Below the pieces are notes generated by a model. The model saw nothing but the letters and a program-made list of their open reading frames with translations. It searched no databases and was not told where the DNA came from. A stretch of DNA of 64,000 bases from Silurus meridionalis. Taxonomy: Eukaryota; Chordata; Actinopteri; Siluriformes; Siluridae. Both the position numbers and the translations under genes were made by a program. This document shows, piece after piece, positions 26,201 through 36,452 of this stretch (the first letter of the stretch is position 1; every line of letters starts with the position of its first letter). Where the stretch lies: positions 9,938,792 to 10,002,791 of the forward strand of contig NC_060909.1 of NCBI RefSeq assembly GCF_014805685.1, written 5' to 3'.

Positions 26201-26660
26201 ACAGAACTTCATCAAAGTCTTGTGAAGTAAGGCAGCCAGATTCCATGAGTGCATCCAAAACCTCATCCAGATGGTCCCGAATCTTCTTCACCAGTGCTGG
26301 CCTGTCAATCAACAAAGCCTCACTGGCTCTTGTGGGAGTCTTCTTGATGTCCTCTGGCCTTGAATTACCTTTTCCAAAGCAAAGTCCAGCTTTCTGGCCC
26401 TCAGGTAAGATTTGCTCAATAGCTGCCAGCAGCAGACTGCATGCCTCTTCACCTTTGCTGTACACTAAATCCAGAAGGTCTCTGGTTTTGGAGCAGAGGG
26501 GTTTAGTAAGGCCCTGGACATTGTGGTAGTCTTCCCAAATGAGGACATCCCAGGACAGCAGCAAGTCAAGCACAGAATCCAAAGGTTCAGCAGTGCCACT
26601 GCAGCATAGTGCTTGCAAAAATTCGGTTCTCTGTTTTAGCACCAGCTGCTGTGCACACAT
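19171..26660 (-). CDS. nod2: nod2, nucleotide-binding oligomerization domain protein 2 (complete)
   Basis: NOD2 is a cytosolic NLR that senses muramyl dipeptide and recruits RIPK2 to activate NF-kB. Ten exons: 26660-26175, 26089-25966, 25415-23663, 23112-23029, 22915-22832, 21490-21407, 20582-20499, 19723-19640, 19534-19451 and 19243-19171. They total 980 codons with stop (979 residues; human 1040). Two CARDs fill about residues 1-200. NACHT Walker A GEAGNGKST is at 278-286 and Walker B VLFTFDGLDEF near 353-363. The FLHITMQCFFAAL segment marks the helical region, and the leucine-rich repeats run from about 760 to the end. Each 84-base exon encodes one repeat of 28 residues. An in-frame TGA four codons upstream of the ATG supports the start. 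Residues equivalent to human R334, E383 and C395 are kept (R313, E362, C374). Confidence 0.97.
19451..19534 (-). CDS. nod2: nod2 LRR exon
   Basis: Reads LSQNHISRDGVKCLIEALKL and ends KEVW; acceptor AATTTGCAG, donor GTGAGA, 84 bases. Confidence 0.95.
19640..19723 (-). CDS. nod2: nod2 LRR exon
   Basis: Reads LAGNNVGSAGACALAELVKS; acceptor ATAATCATAG is weak in pyrimidines, donor GTGAGA, 84 bases. Confidence 0.93.
20046..20235 (+). mobile_element. Retroposon tail fragment split by a microsatellite, in nod2 intron
   Basis: Starts GGTTTCCTTTGGCTTATCCG and resembles 16211-16450; a (GT)n run at 20142-20207 sits within it. Confidence 0.45.
20142..20207. repeat. (GT)n microsatellite
   Basis: About 33 GT units inside a nod2 intron. 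Confidence 0.97.
20262..20450 (-). mobile_element. tRNA-derived SINE in nod2 intron
   Basis: On the minus strand the head reads GTAGCTCAGTGGATAAGATG (A-box-like) and then GTTCAAATCCCAAGACC (B-box-like), followed by the SINE body with CCCTCAACTGCTTAG. The tail ends near the TACCGTAAATGTAAA segment. Relatives lie at 35890, 44701 and 47541. Confidence 0.7.
20499..20582 (-). CDS. nod2: nod2 LRR exon
   Basis: Reads LWGNKIGDKGAEAIADALKN, compared with human FWGNRVGDEGAQALAEAL. Acceptor TTTCTTTCAG, donor GTACGA, 84 bases. Confidence 0.95.
21407..21490 (-). CDS. nod2: nod2 LRR exon
   Basis: Reads LGNNSITSQGAEQLAEGLRS; acceptor GCTTTACAG, donor GTAAAT, 84 bases. The intron upstream of it carries the Tigger-like element at 22047-22715. 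Confidence 0.95.
22047..22715 (+). mobile_element. Tigger/pogo-like transposon, internally deleted, in nod2 intron
   Basis: Terminal repeats TACCGTATTTTCCGGACTAT (left) and AGTCCGGAAATTACAGTA (right) are inverted matches with TA at both borders. The plus-strand frame 22287-22598 encodes MDEVPLTFDLLLTRTVNRK, then TGHEKTHFTCVLSCTASGEK and PPMVIFKRTTMPKEKLSREI, a middle segment of a pogo/Tigger DDE transposase. The rest is deleted. It lies antisense to nod2. Confidence 0.8.
22832..22915 (-). CDS. nod2: nod2 LRR exon
   Basis: Reads LFNNKLTDDCTKYFAMLLK and ends NFLALR, as in human. Acceptor TTTACACAG, donor GTATTA, 84 bases. Confidence 0.95.
23029..23112 (-). CDS. nod2: nod2 LRR exon
   Basis: Reads LRNNNISDEGIRKLVEKGV; acceptor CTTGACAG, donor GTGAGT, 84 bases. 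Confidence 0.95.
23663..25415 (-). CDS. nod2: nod2 exon 3, NACHT, winged helix and first LRR
   Basis: This 1753-base exon is the large NACHT exon typical of NLR genes. It opens after CCTTCCCCAG with ECLLYQKKLCSSVKAQ and ends GDVGLEQLLPCLHVCHSL-Y at a GTAAGA donor. HCCWPDKGQDEIFQ and KVVTSRPQAV are near-identical to human NOD2. Confidence 0.97.
25966..26089 (-). CDS. nod2: nod2 exon 2, CARD2 end and linker
   Basis: It reads VRKLLDQVRFRGEGAAHALL, equivalent to human [20 protein letters not shown]. The acceptor after TCTGGTTAG keeps the frame; a second AG five bases on would not. It leaves one base for exon 3. Donor GTATGT. Confidence 0.93.
26175..26660 (-). CDS. nod2: nod2 exon 1, CARD region
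   Basis: It encodes 162 whole codons starting MCAQQLVLKQ. SVLDLLLSWDVLIWEDY matches human SVLDWLLSWEVLSWEDY in CARD1. The exon ends LLPVYTCSQK, like human LPIFTPSQ at the end of CARD2, with donor GTAAGC. Confidence 0.96.
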
Positions 26661-27738
26661 GACTTTGCTTCACATGTATTTACTGTTTTAAATGGTAGTT
26701 AGTATGTTTTAGAACTGCACAATAACATTTCTAAATATAAAATTGTCCAAAAAAATATAGTGCAGCTTACTGCATCATCTTTACAAAACAGAGGTGATGA
26801 TGACATTGTAACGAATAACATACATTGTTGTTCAACCCTAGTGCATAACTGTTCATAAGTGCAAGACCTCGATTTAAAAGAAGATGTAAAAGGTAGCCAC
26901 AAAACTATACTTAGATAAAGGATGGTACAATAGTACACAGAAGGTAATCATGTCACCGAGGAATAACAGACTTCCTTCAAACTAAAGAACAACTTGAAAG
27001 TTTGGTTGTCGCAAAAGAAATAAAATGTTTAACATAAAATCATGAGGTAACAGTCCTCCAAATGACCACAGAACGCACTTAGAAGGGTCCTAAATATTTA
27101 AAAGAAATTACAGTAAACAGTTTTTTAGGCCAAAAATGAATTCACAATTACATGAATTAATCAGAAGTCCCTCAAGTAACAATCCTTCTTTTAACCACAG
27201 GATATAAAATATAACTCAGTGACTTAAAGACCACAAGAGAATGTATTTATCTGAATGTTGCTCAGCTCCATGTCCACACTGAGAGTCAGCAAGAGTCACA
27301 TAAATATCACATACTTGAATGATCACATCATAATGTACCTCCTCTCTTCCTCCTCTCTTCAGTCCATCGCATTTAATATATTAGCCAAAGTACGACTAAT
27401 GTCATAAACAAATAAAAATGGTTCTCTCCCAGTCCACCATCTAGATACTATTTCTAGATGTTGATAATAGGGAAGTGTAGACAGTGTGTGTTGACACACC
27501 CCTCAGTCCGAACTGACTATAAACGCTCTCATAAATCTATAATCATGCAATACAGTTTAAGATTGAAATACCTGCTCACAAGTCTGAAACAGGAGATCTG
27601 TGAAGAAGATCAGTGATCTCCAGCTGTTCCACCGAAACATCTCAACACGTGAACTCGCTCCTGAGCTTCTTCCTCATTCCACAGCTGATGCATTGCATGG
27701 AACTGGGTCAGTCCATATGCAGATTATTTACTGCACAA

Positions 27739-27760
27739 ACCCTAACCCTAACCCTAACCC
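27739..27760. repeat. Short interstitial telomere-type repeat
   Basis: Just over three CCCTAA units in perfect tandem, about 1.1 kb upstream of the nod2 start codon. Confidence 0.9.
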
Positions 27761-27928
27761 AGATTTTTGTTCATGGATATAATAAAGTAATAATAACCTG
27801 TATGTTTATCCTTCATGTGATGACACAGAGATTTTTTCCCTTTGCTGTAGTGAGGAATGAACTGAAAGTGAAACAGTTTACAAGTATACAAAGGAACCGG
27901 AAATGAGAAGATTACATACAATGAATAG

Positions 27929-27962
27929 TGTATTTGTTTGTTTGTTTGTTTGTTTGTTTGTT
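27929..27962. repeat. (TTTG)n microsatellite
   Basis: Eight TTTG units; further TTTG and CTTG runs follow to about 28045. Confidence 0.95.
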
Positions 27963-28789
27963 TACTGTTTTTTTTTGCTTGCTTGCTTGGGTTTTTCATT
28001 TGTTTGTTTGCAATTTTTATTATTGGTGATTTTGTTTGTTTTGTGACTATTTGCATTTTTGGTCGGTCAGACTAGTTTTTACATTATATTTATACATTAT
28101 ACATTATAATACATTATAATGTCTTAATCAGCAATCAGGACAATCCTAATCAAACTGTACACTGAAATGATGGCAGTTACTTAGCAAGATAAAACAAACA
28201 GAAATATCAGGACATAATTAACTTAAATATATTGTTGCATAAAACGGTTATAACATATCAAAGATGCATTATGAAAAAAAAATCGTCTATGTCTGTGAAC
28301 GTTCAGAGACACAGTGGATTAGAAAAATAATCGAAACTTTGCAAGCTGTTACAAAAAAGTATAGTTCAATCTACACTAAAGGACCAAACTGACCAAAGAT
28401 ACACTTTTGTTATGTTGAGCAAAAATTGTGTAAAGATATGAATGTATCTAATTGAATAGCTTTGATTTTGAGTCATGCAGTGACTGTTATTCCATATAAA
28501 ATAATCTTATGAGGACTATGGATGGATTATTGATACTGAGTATAAATATTGAGGGTCTGGAATTAAGATATGAAAATACCTGAAACGTTGTGCAATACTT
28601 GTATTACACACTAGATGGAGCACGAACACTGTGACCAAAAACTTTCTTTTTTTCCCATAAGTATCTGAAGTTTCCCTACTGTTCATGTAAAACCTGTTTT
28701 TAGCAAAAGTATAATATAAAGTATGCATTTAGAATATACAGGATATGCAATTAAAATAATATCTTTCCCTGAAATATATTTAATATATA

Positions 28790-29397
28790 CAGTACAGACC
28801 AAAAGTTTGGACACACCTTCTGTCTGGTTCCTCTCAAGGTTTCTTCCTCATAACATCTAAGGGAGTTTTTCCTTGCCACAGTCGCTTGCTCATCAGGGAC
28901 AAATTCACACCATTCACCATCACTGTTGATTTGTGTAAAGCTGCTTTGAGACAATGTCTGTTGTGAAAAGCGCTATACAAATAAACTTGACTTGACTTGA
29001 CTTGACCTTCTCATTCAAAGAGTTCTCTTTATTTTCATGAATATGAAAATTGTAGAGTCACACTGAAGGCATCAAAACTATGAATTAACACATGTGGAAT
29101 TATATACATAACAAAAAAGTGTGAAACAACTGAAAATATGTCATATTGTAGGTTCTTCAAAGTAGCCACCTTTTGCTTAGATTACTGCTTTGCACACTCT
29201 TGGCATTCTCTTGATGCCTACTTTGAAGAACCTACAATATGACATATTTTCAGTTCACTTTTTTGTTATGTATATAATTCCACATGTGTTAATTCATAGT
29301 TTTGATGCCTTCAGTGTGAATCTACAATTTTCATAGTCATGAAAATAAAGAAAACTCTTTGAATGAGAAGGTGTGTCCAAACTTTTGGTCTGTACTG
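28790..29397. mobile_element. Foldback-type Tc1-like MITE with long inverted arms
   Basis: Ends CAGTACAGACCAAAAGTTTG and its reverse complement are flanked by TA (28788-28789, 29398-29399). The arms (about 200 bases: 29005-29165 against 29220-29397) are near-perfect inverted repeats around a short loop containing CACACTCTTGGCATTCTC. The left arm is split by an L2-like insertion at 28822-29004. A further end fragment follows at 29413-29437. Confidence 0.8.
28822..29004 (+). mobile_element. L2-like retroposon 3' end, nested, with target-site duplication
   Basis: It runs from GTCTGGTTCCTCTCAAGG to a GCGCTATACAAATAAAC end and a CTTGA pentamer tail. The flanks carry a 7-base direct repeat ACCTTCT (28815-28821 and 29005-29011) inside the host MITE. 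Related ends occur at 33610-33700 and 50790-51067. Confidence 0.8.
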
Positions 29398-29789
29398 TAT
29401 ATATAATATATATAAACTTTTGGTCTGTACTGTATATTTTGTCTTGTCAGTCCAGAGTGATATTAATATACTGCAAAGTAGTTTCTTTATAGATTTTTGA
29501 AATCTTTTATAGTGATATATTTTATTATTTGCGTTACAGGCTGTTTTTTTAAAACATACACATTAATGCTTATAGAAAAGATGAAGTCCTAAGATAGATA
29601 CAACTTTATACATAGATACAACTTTATTGTCATTGTAAAGTACAGGTATTCAGCAACAATATGCATCTACCACAAGTGCAAACAGTAGCATTGTGCATAT
29701 AAACAAGTGCAATTTAATTTGTAAATATATGTAAAACAAATATATAAATAGAATACAGGCGATAAATATGAGCAACAGTAAAAACATAA

Positions 29790-30206
29790 ACTATATTGCC
29801 GAAAGTATTGGGTCACCTGACCTTTCCTGCTATATGTGGTTCTTTTCCAAACTGTTGCCACAAATTTGGAGGCACTCAACTGTACAGAACGTCTTTAGAT
29901 GCACTATAATAAAATTTTGCATTCACTTGAACTTGAAAACCCAAACCTGTTCCAGCATGGCAACGCCCCTGTGCACAAAGTGAGCTCCATTAAGATATAG
30001 TTTACATGCTTTGGAGAGAAAGATCTTGAGTGGACTGCTATAAAGCTCTGATCTTGTGGCTGATGAAAACAAATATCCATAAGCACACTCCAAAATCTAG
30101 TGGAACAAGAGTGGAGGGAATTATAAAAGCAAATTGGGACCAAATGTAGAATGCAATGCTCAAAAATCACATACCCAATATGCCCAATACTTTTGGCAAT
30201 ATAGTG
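29790..30206 (+). mobile_element. Tc1-like MITE (family A)
   Basis: Left end ACTATATTGCCGAAAGTATT, right end ATACTTTTGGCAATATAGTG followed by TA. The interior shares GTTCCAGCATGGCAACGCCC with the other copies. Confidence 0.8.
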
Positions 30207-30239
30207 TATTATAAAAATGTGTGTAAAAATGTTTTATAT

Positions 30240-30446
30240 ATATATTATCTTTAAGCGACGACTGAAGAGCTACCTCTTCCTAAAATACCTACATTTGCAC
30301 TTTCCAAGTTTGTAGAATTCGAGTTATAGTTATATTGAGTTTGTAATCTTGTGTACCAGTGTAGATTTATTCACTACTAGAGATTTAAAGCACGTTTGTA
30401 CGTTGCTCTGGATAAGGGTGTCTGCTAAATGCCGCAAATGTAAATG

Positions 30447-30449
<3 letters not shown>
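30240..30449 (+). mobile_element. L2-like LINE 3' end with SINE-like tail
   Basis: The start encodes LRRRLKSYLFLKYL-like residues, the C-terminal end typical of L2-type LINE reverse transcriptases, followed by a tail GCTCTGGATAAGGGTGTCTG that is shared with the SINE family. Confidence 0.55.

Positions 30450-30512
<63 letters not shown>
30450..30512. repeat. (AT)n microsatellite
   Basis: About 31 AT units. Confidence 0.97.
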
Positions 30513-30516
<4 letters not shown>

Positions 30517-30533
30517 CACACACACAATATGTT

Positions 30534-31010
30534 TATAGGACTGTGGTGAGACCTCCAATGTTGTATTGTTTAGAGACAGTGGCATTGAGTAAAAGACAGG
30601 AGGTGGAGCTGGAGGTAGCAGAGCTGAAGATGTTGAGATTTTCATTGGGAGTGATGAGGATGGACAGGATTAGAAACGAGTTTATTAGAAGAACAGTGCA
30701 TGTACAAGAACATTTTGGAGACAAGGTGAGGGAAGTGAGATTGAGATGGTTTGGACATGTGCAGAGGAGGGACATGGGGTATATTGGTAGAAGAATGCTG
30801 AGGATAAGGCCACCAGGAAGGAGGTTAAGAGGAAGACCAAGGAGCAGGTTTATGGATGTGGTGAGGTAAGACATGCAGGTAGTTGGTTTAAAAGAGGCAG
30901 ATGTAGAGGACGGGGGGGTATGGAGACGGATGATCCGCTGTGGCGACCTCTAACAGGAGCAGCCGAAAGAAGAAGAAGAAGAAGAAGAAGAAGAAGAAGA
31001 AGAAGAAGAA
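30534..31010 (+). mobile_element. Non-LTR retrotransposon 3' end with (AAG)n tail
   Basis: It encodes PPMLYCLETVALSKRQEVEL, later RLRWFGHVQRRDMGYIGRRM and GRPRSRFMDVVR, a LINE RT C-terminal tail. A stop follows at 30867 where other copies read on. The 3' end is GATCCGCTGTGGCGACCTC plus GCAGCCGAAAG and about 15 AAG units. It is 5'-truncated and dead. Confidence 0.8.
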
Positions 31011-31014
31011 GACA

Positions 31015-31345
31015 TACACAATGCGGACACCTGTCCAATAATAAAAAAAAAAAACAATGACAACCCAATCCACATTTAGTCCCCATTTGCTCCACTCTTC
31101 TGGTAAGATAATCCACCCCATTTTGCAGTGTGTTTGTGTAAATTTGTGCTCATTCAGCCACAAGGGCATTAGTAAAGTCAAATGCTTTACTATAGGGTGA
31201 GGAAGTCTGGGGTGCTGTCAGCAATCCAATTCATTCCAGAGGTGTTGAGGTCAGAGCTCTTTTGCAGGCTTATGAAGATCTTCCACTCAACCCATGTCAA
31301 ATCTATATTCAAAAAACCTGCTTTGTGCACAGGGGCATGTTCTGA
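31015..31345 (-). mobile_element. Tc1-like MITE (family A), decayed
   Basis: On the minus strand it shares TGTGCACAAAGCAGG, the TTGGATTGCTGACAGC region and a TGGCTGAATGAGCACAAAT segment with 5523-5972. The ends are degraded. Confidence 0.6.
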
Positions 31346-31351
31346 CCAAGT

Positions 31352-31475
31352 CTATGTAGGTTACCTCTGGGTTCTCTGGTTTCCTCTTGCCTCCTAAAAA
31401 CAGTGGCAGAAGTTATATTGGTGAATCTAAATTGCCGTGAGGCTGGAATGGTGCAAGTTGGACTGGTGTCCCATC
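31352..31475 (+). mobile_element. Retroposon tail fragment
   Basis: Reads TTACCTCTGGGTTCTCTGG through TGAATCTAAATTGCCGTGAG, as at 16211-16450. Confidence 0.5.
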
Positions 31476-32589
31476 AGGGGTTGTAGTACCACCTTGTGCT
31501 AATTATTATCAAGATCCATGACCAGCATAAATTACTTACTGAGATTTTGTTAACTTTAAAAGCTTTATTTTTAGCTTTAATGTCACTCTTCACTTTAATT
31601 AAAAATGATTTTCTTATTTATTCTTAAAGCAATTCTATAAACAAACCTTTTTACATAGCCTTAATTTACTCATTACTGCATTCTGCTAAATTTAAATTAA
31701 AAACAGAAGTATAAACAGTGCTCTATGTGTGCATGGTAAAAAACAAGCATTTTTTTTTTAACCATTGTCTAGACTGGGAGGGTGTTCCCTATGTGGCCCA
31801 TACAACACATCTAAAAACTGAGGGTGTGAAAAATTCAAGCCAGTTCTTTGCTGTCAGCGGGCTTTGTGCTGTCCATGTTTTTTTTTTCTCTCCACTGTCC
31901 CAAGACCATTCTTGTTCTCTTACCCACAACAGAATGAATCGTTTTCTTTTGTCAGATCTGTCTAACTGTGGCCTGGCAATGACACATGCTCAGCTATAAC
32001 CAGAAGACAGACGCTCTGGGAGAAATTAAGCCTGACTTTGCCACATACAGTACACTGCACATGAAGTGCAAGCTTGTGCAGTTTTGTTTTACAGCTTGTC
32101 AGTTGTACACTATTGAGCATTCTTCCGTCTGACAACTGTTGAAAATCCTACATGGTTCCATTCAACTAAGAAGCATCCAATGTGGCTTTCATCATTGGTG
32201 GTCCGTGTGCATTACTGCAGGCTGTGGGGACGTTTTGAAGCGGTAACTAGAGACTGTTTTTGATTGTCAGCCAAAGGATGCTCAGGGACTTATTCTTCTC
32301 TTATCCTTCCTATGTCTTGTCACCTCCTAAGATCGATGTTGCTTCTTTTTATGTTGTTGACCTTCCACAAATGTCATGAACACTTCCCGTTTGTTTACTA
32401 GCCTACTATCTTCATTTTTCATTAAAGCAATTTCTGGTCTTTTTGTGATAAAGTGTAACAGATAACTACAAAATAGTCTAAAGAAATGTTTTGTAATTGA
32501 AAGTCTTTTCAGACTCCTCTGAGGAAAACAGTACCAAACTCCTTTCTGTAATCCTTAACAAGAGGAGCACAATTGTATAGGATTGTAGA

Positions 32590-33340
32590 CACTCCCTTGC
32601 ACATTTTTACATTTACATTTAAGGCATTTAGAGGACACTTTTCCAGAGCGACGTACAAAAGTGCTTCGAGTCTCTATCAATGAATAAATCTACACTGGTA
32701 CGTAAGATTACAAACTTAAGATAAATCAGCCTATAACTCTGTTGAGAGGGTTTTTTTTTTTTTTAACAAAACAAACTTGGAAAGTATTAAGTACTTCAGT
32801 ACTGGAAAATGTGAAAAATGTTAAGCGCTTCAGGAAGAGGTAGGTCTTTACCTCAGTGCCAAAACAGAGAAGAGCCTTGAAGTATACTTACCTCTTACCC
32901 TGAGAGAAGGTGAGACCAGTCAAGTGGAGCTGGAGGATCTCAGGCAGCGTGATGCAGTGCGAGATGTGATGAGGTCATTGAGGTAAGATGGTGTTGGTCC
33001 ATTTTTGGCTTTGTAGGCAAGCATCAGTGTTTTGAATGTTATATGTGCAGCTACTGGAGGGAGCGCAACAGTGGGGTGGTGTGGTGTGGGAGAACTAGGG
33101 CAGGTTGAACACAAGTTCCGCAAATACAATTCGGATCATTTGCGGTGGACGAATAGCATTTAGAGGTGGACCTACCAGCAGGGAGTTGCAGTAGTCCAGT
33201 CTTGAAATGACAAGAGACTGAACAAGCACCTGAGCAGCCTGTGTGGACAGAAATGATTGAATCCTTCAGATGTTGTAGAGAAGGAATCAGCAAGAACGAG
33301 ATACACTAGCAACATGTGAGGAGAAGGACAGTTGATAATC
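32590..33340 (-). mobile_element. L2-like LINE fragment
   Basis: The minus-strand frame encodes AAHITFKTLMLAYKAKNG, then PSYLNDLITSRTASRCLRSS, the conserved C-terminal block of L2-type reverse transcriptases. The end toward 32600 carries the RRLKTYLFLKR-like motif. It is frameshifted and truncated. Confidence 0.7.
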
Positions 33341-33609
33341 CATAGTTACCCCAAAGTTGCGAGCAGAGTTATGAAGAGTTAGCTTCTTTTTTTTCAAGCT
33401 TCTGTATAGTCTTATCTTTGCTTACAGTATTTGCAGTTTCATCTGTAATGCAACAGGATCAAAACGGTCACTGCATTACACTGCATTTGTGTCCCTCAAC
33501 GTTTTCTCTTTAGATATGTTTTTGGAATAATGATCTTGTAAAGATATTGTATTTGCATATCCATTTGAATATCTAAAACGCTTTTTCCTGTAGGGATTAA
33601 CCATCTGTT

Positions 33610-33700
33610 TTTTATCACCACATTATCTGTGTAAAGCTGCTTTGAGACAATGTTCATTGTTAAAAGCGCTATACAAATAAAAATTAATTGAATTGAATTG
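33610..33700 (+). mobile_element. L2-like 3' end
   Basis: Reads TGTGTAAAGCTGCTTTGAGA, then AAAAGCGCTATACAAATAAA and an AATTG pentamer tail, the same 3' end as 28822-29004. Confidence 0.75.
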
Positions 33701-34162
33701 TGGAATTTTACAGTCAAGACTTGATGTTGGTATCAATACTGTGCCATATATAGTTTTGTGAGAAAATTAAATTCCAATAAGAATTTGTTTATATAATCTT
33801 TAAAGATGAGACATTGCCGAATGAAAAATCTACAACCCTACAGCAAAAGTGGGAAGGATTTAACCTTGAGAAGAATCAGACTCACTTCTGAGTGACACTG
33901 AAAATAATAACAGTATGCAGGTGTAGAAGAGTAAAGACATGCAGTAGAATATGTGTTGAAGGAATGTTCAGATTGAGTCCTGGGAAGTTTTATGATCTTT
34001 CTGTTTACAGCAGCGGGTTCTTAGTTACAAATGTACAACATCAAAGAAAGATTAGACAATGGCATGTATGAGACTTAGTCATAAAATGTTTTAAAGAAGA
34101 AAACTTATTAGTGTTTTAGGTTCTAGTGTTTAGTGTTGGGTTTACTAAGACAGGTTAAGAAA

Positions 34163-34164
<2 letters not shown>

Positions 34165-34257
<93 letters not shown>
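34165..34257. repeat. (GACA)n-(GA)n compound microsatellite
   Basis: About ten GACA units run into about 26 GA units. Confidence 0.97.
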
Positions 34258-34260
<3 letters not shown>

Positions 34261-34274
34261 TATCAGCTATGCCT

Positions 34275-34766
34275 TTGCAACCCAAATTCCAAAAATGTTG
34301 AGACACTGTGTAAAATGTATATACTGTATATAATTTGCAATAATTTGCAAATCTCATAAGTTCATATTTTATTCACATATTCATATTTGAACAAGACAAT
34401 GTTAACTACATACTGCATCTAACACAATAGCATGACTTCATAATAGAAGAGTTCAGGTGCTGAACTCACCTGCCTGCAGTCTAAAGCTTTCACCATTTGA
34501 CACCCAGAATTGTTGAGCAGATAGAATCCTGTATCAAACACATATGGGACAACATTTCTCTCCCAAAACTTCAGCAACTGGACTCCTCAGTTTCCAAATG
34601 TATATGGACAGAAGACGTGATGCTACACATGGTAAACATGGCCAACTTTTTTGAGACGTGCAGCCATCAAATTACAATGACCATATTGTTTCCTTAAAAT
34701 GAATATATTCTCAGTTGAAATGTTTGATTTTTTTTTTTTGTTAAATTGTTTATATTGGGGTTGTGC
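34275..34766 (+). mobile_element. Tc1-family transposon remnant
   Basis: Starts CAACCCAAATTCCAAAAATG and ends ATTGGGGTTGTGCA. The interior shares CAATAGCATGACTTCATA and CTCTCCCAAAACTTCAGCAA with 1611-2890. The transposase core is mostly deleted. Confidence 0.7.
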
Positions 34767-35480
34767 ACTGTAGTGGTTGAAATGAGTGATGTATTGATTG
34801 TTTGATGATGATGTGCGTATTTTCTGCAATTTGGCTTCAGTTTTCATTGTAGCATTTTTTTATCTGCATTAAAACTCAGTCTCTTTCCTGATTCCTGACA
34901 TTTGCAGTTACATTCAGCTGTTTCTGAGTGGCCAAGTATCCAAAAAAGAGGTTAAAAAACTCTTGGCAAATTTATTATATCTGGCAGATGTATGTCTCGA
35001 GTTTAGATCATTTAGACATGTTCTGGGAAGAGTAATGGCAGAAGGTTGATTCATTTCTCCATTTGTATAATCTTCCTCTTATGTTCAAGCTTCACATTTC
35101 CATTGACATACATCGAAATGGAAAGTCAAAGAAGATTTTTTTGAACACATTTTTGAATTGGTTCACATAAGTTACTAGACTAAGTCTCTTGTATAAACCA
35201 AAAGCTGGTTTATTTTAGCTAATTTAACCGCATTTGGAACATGACATGATTGATACTGTGAAAAACGATGACACTGAAAAATAAATGGAAGGGTTTTAGA
35301 AGTACGCGTTTGATACTATTTGTAATTTCAACACAATCAAGATGTTACATTTGTAAAACATTGTGCATTGAAGTAAAAACAATGGCTTGATATTTCTGGA
35401 GAACACAATGCAAGTGAACGAGTCAGCCAATTGATCCACTGGGTATTCACTTACTCACATCTAGGAGCCGTTTTTAACCA

Positions 35481-35835
35481 GTGGTGGACAGTAAAGAAGT
35501 ACATATAATTATTTACTGTACTTAAGTAGCTTTTTCACATATTTGTACTTTTCTGAAAAATTTCCATTTGGGGAGACTTTAACTTTAACTTCATTAAATT
35601 TTTAATTCAAATATCTTACTTTTTTTTACTCAAATACACTTTGCAAAATCAGTCATTTCTTTTTATTTATGAGAGGCTAAAAATGTAACTGATCAAGCAC
35701 GCAGCAAGACACCTATCAGGGTAGAGCACGCGCTCTGTTTTGAACTTGTTTTGAATGCCGCTTGGTGGTATCTACTTAAAAACAACATACAGTTCAGCAT
35801 CGGTTCAACAGCAAGCAGAACATTTTGAAAGTAAT
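35481..35835 (-). mobile_element. hAT-like MITE, decayed
   Basis: The left part has GTGGTGGACAGTAAAGAAGT and AAGTA-rich sequence. The 35690-35820 part is an inverted match to 40420-40560 (AGCAAGACACC...GTTTTGAACTTGTTTTG), so the two copies belong to one family in opposite orientation. Confidence 0.55.
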
Positions 35836-35889
35836 AAATGATGGAAAAATGTGGACATAGTAAACAGCACAGTAAAATTCGTTCTTCAC

Positions 35890-36060
35890 ATATCCAGCTG
35901 GGGTCAGAGCGCAGGGTCGGCCATGATACGGCACCCCTGGAGCACAGAGGGTTAAGGGCCTTGCCAAAGGGCCCAAGTGTGGCAGCTTGGCGATATCGGG
36001 GCTTGAACTCCTGACCTGTAACCCAGCACCCTATCCACTGAGTCACCACTTCCCACTAGG
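35890..36060 (-). mobile_element. tRNA-derived SINE
   Basis: On the minus strand GTGACTCAGTGGATAGGGTG (A box) and GGAGTTCAAGCCCCGATAT (B box) precede a body with GGCCCTTTGGCAAGGCCCTT; the tail is GCTGGATATGTGAAGAACG. Confidence 0.75.
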
Positions 36061-36084
36061 TGAGGTGCTAGTCTATTACAATGC

Positions 36085-36086
<2 letters not shown>

Positions 36087-36149
<63 letters not shown>
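36087..36149. repeat. (CA)n microsatellite
   Basis: About 31 CA units adjoining the SINE. Confidence 0.97.
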
Positions 36150-36152
<3 letters not shown>

Positions 36153-36174
36153 TTCTCTCTGTCTCTAATTTACA

Positions 36175-36290
36175 TTTACAGCTACTGCCATTTCTTTGGA
36201 GATGGAAGGAAACCAAGAGGACCCAGAGGAACATGAACAGAAACTCCACATAGACAGTAACCCAAACTCAGGATGGAACCTGGGGCTCTG
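36175..36290 (-). mobile_element. Retroposon fragment
   Basis: Contains GAACATGAACAGAAACTCCA and GGATGGAACCTGGGG, typical of a common teleost retroposon body, here near the (CA)n run. Confidence 0.4.
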
Positions 36291-36452
36291 TATCTCTGAA
36301 TTAAATCTAGATTATGAGCAAATTAGCTCATCAGATTGTGCTCTCTGTTAAAATTCGTTCTTCTGTTGTACAACGTTTAATTTGTGTCCTCTCAACAGTC
36401 TCAGAGACACAAAACTAATCAATGCCATAGCACAACAATTCCATTTCAGTGC

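Noticed and set aside
30543..30869. 108-codon frame that could pass for a small host gene
   Set aside because: It is the RT tail of a truncated LINE, found again at 4276-4562 and ending in a premature stop.
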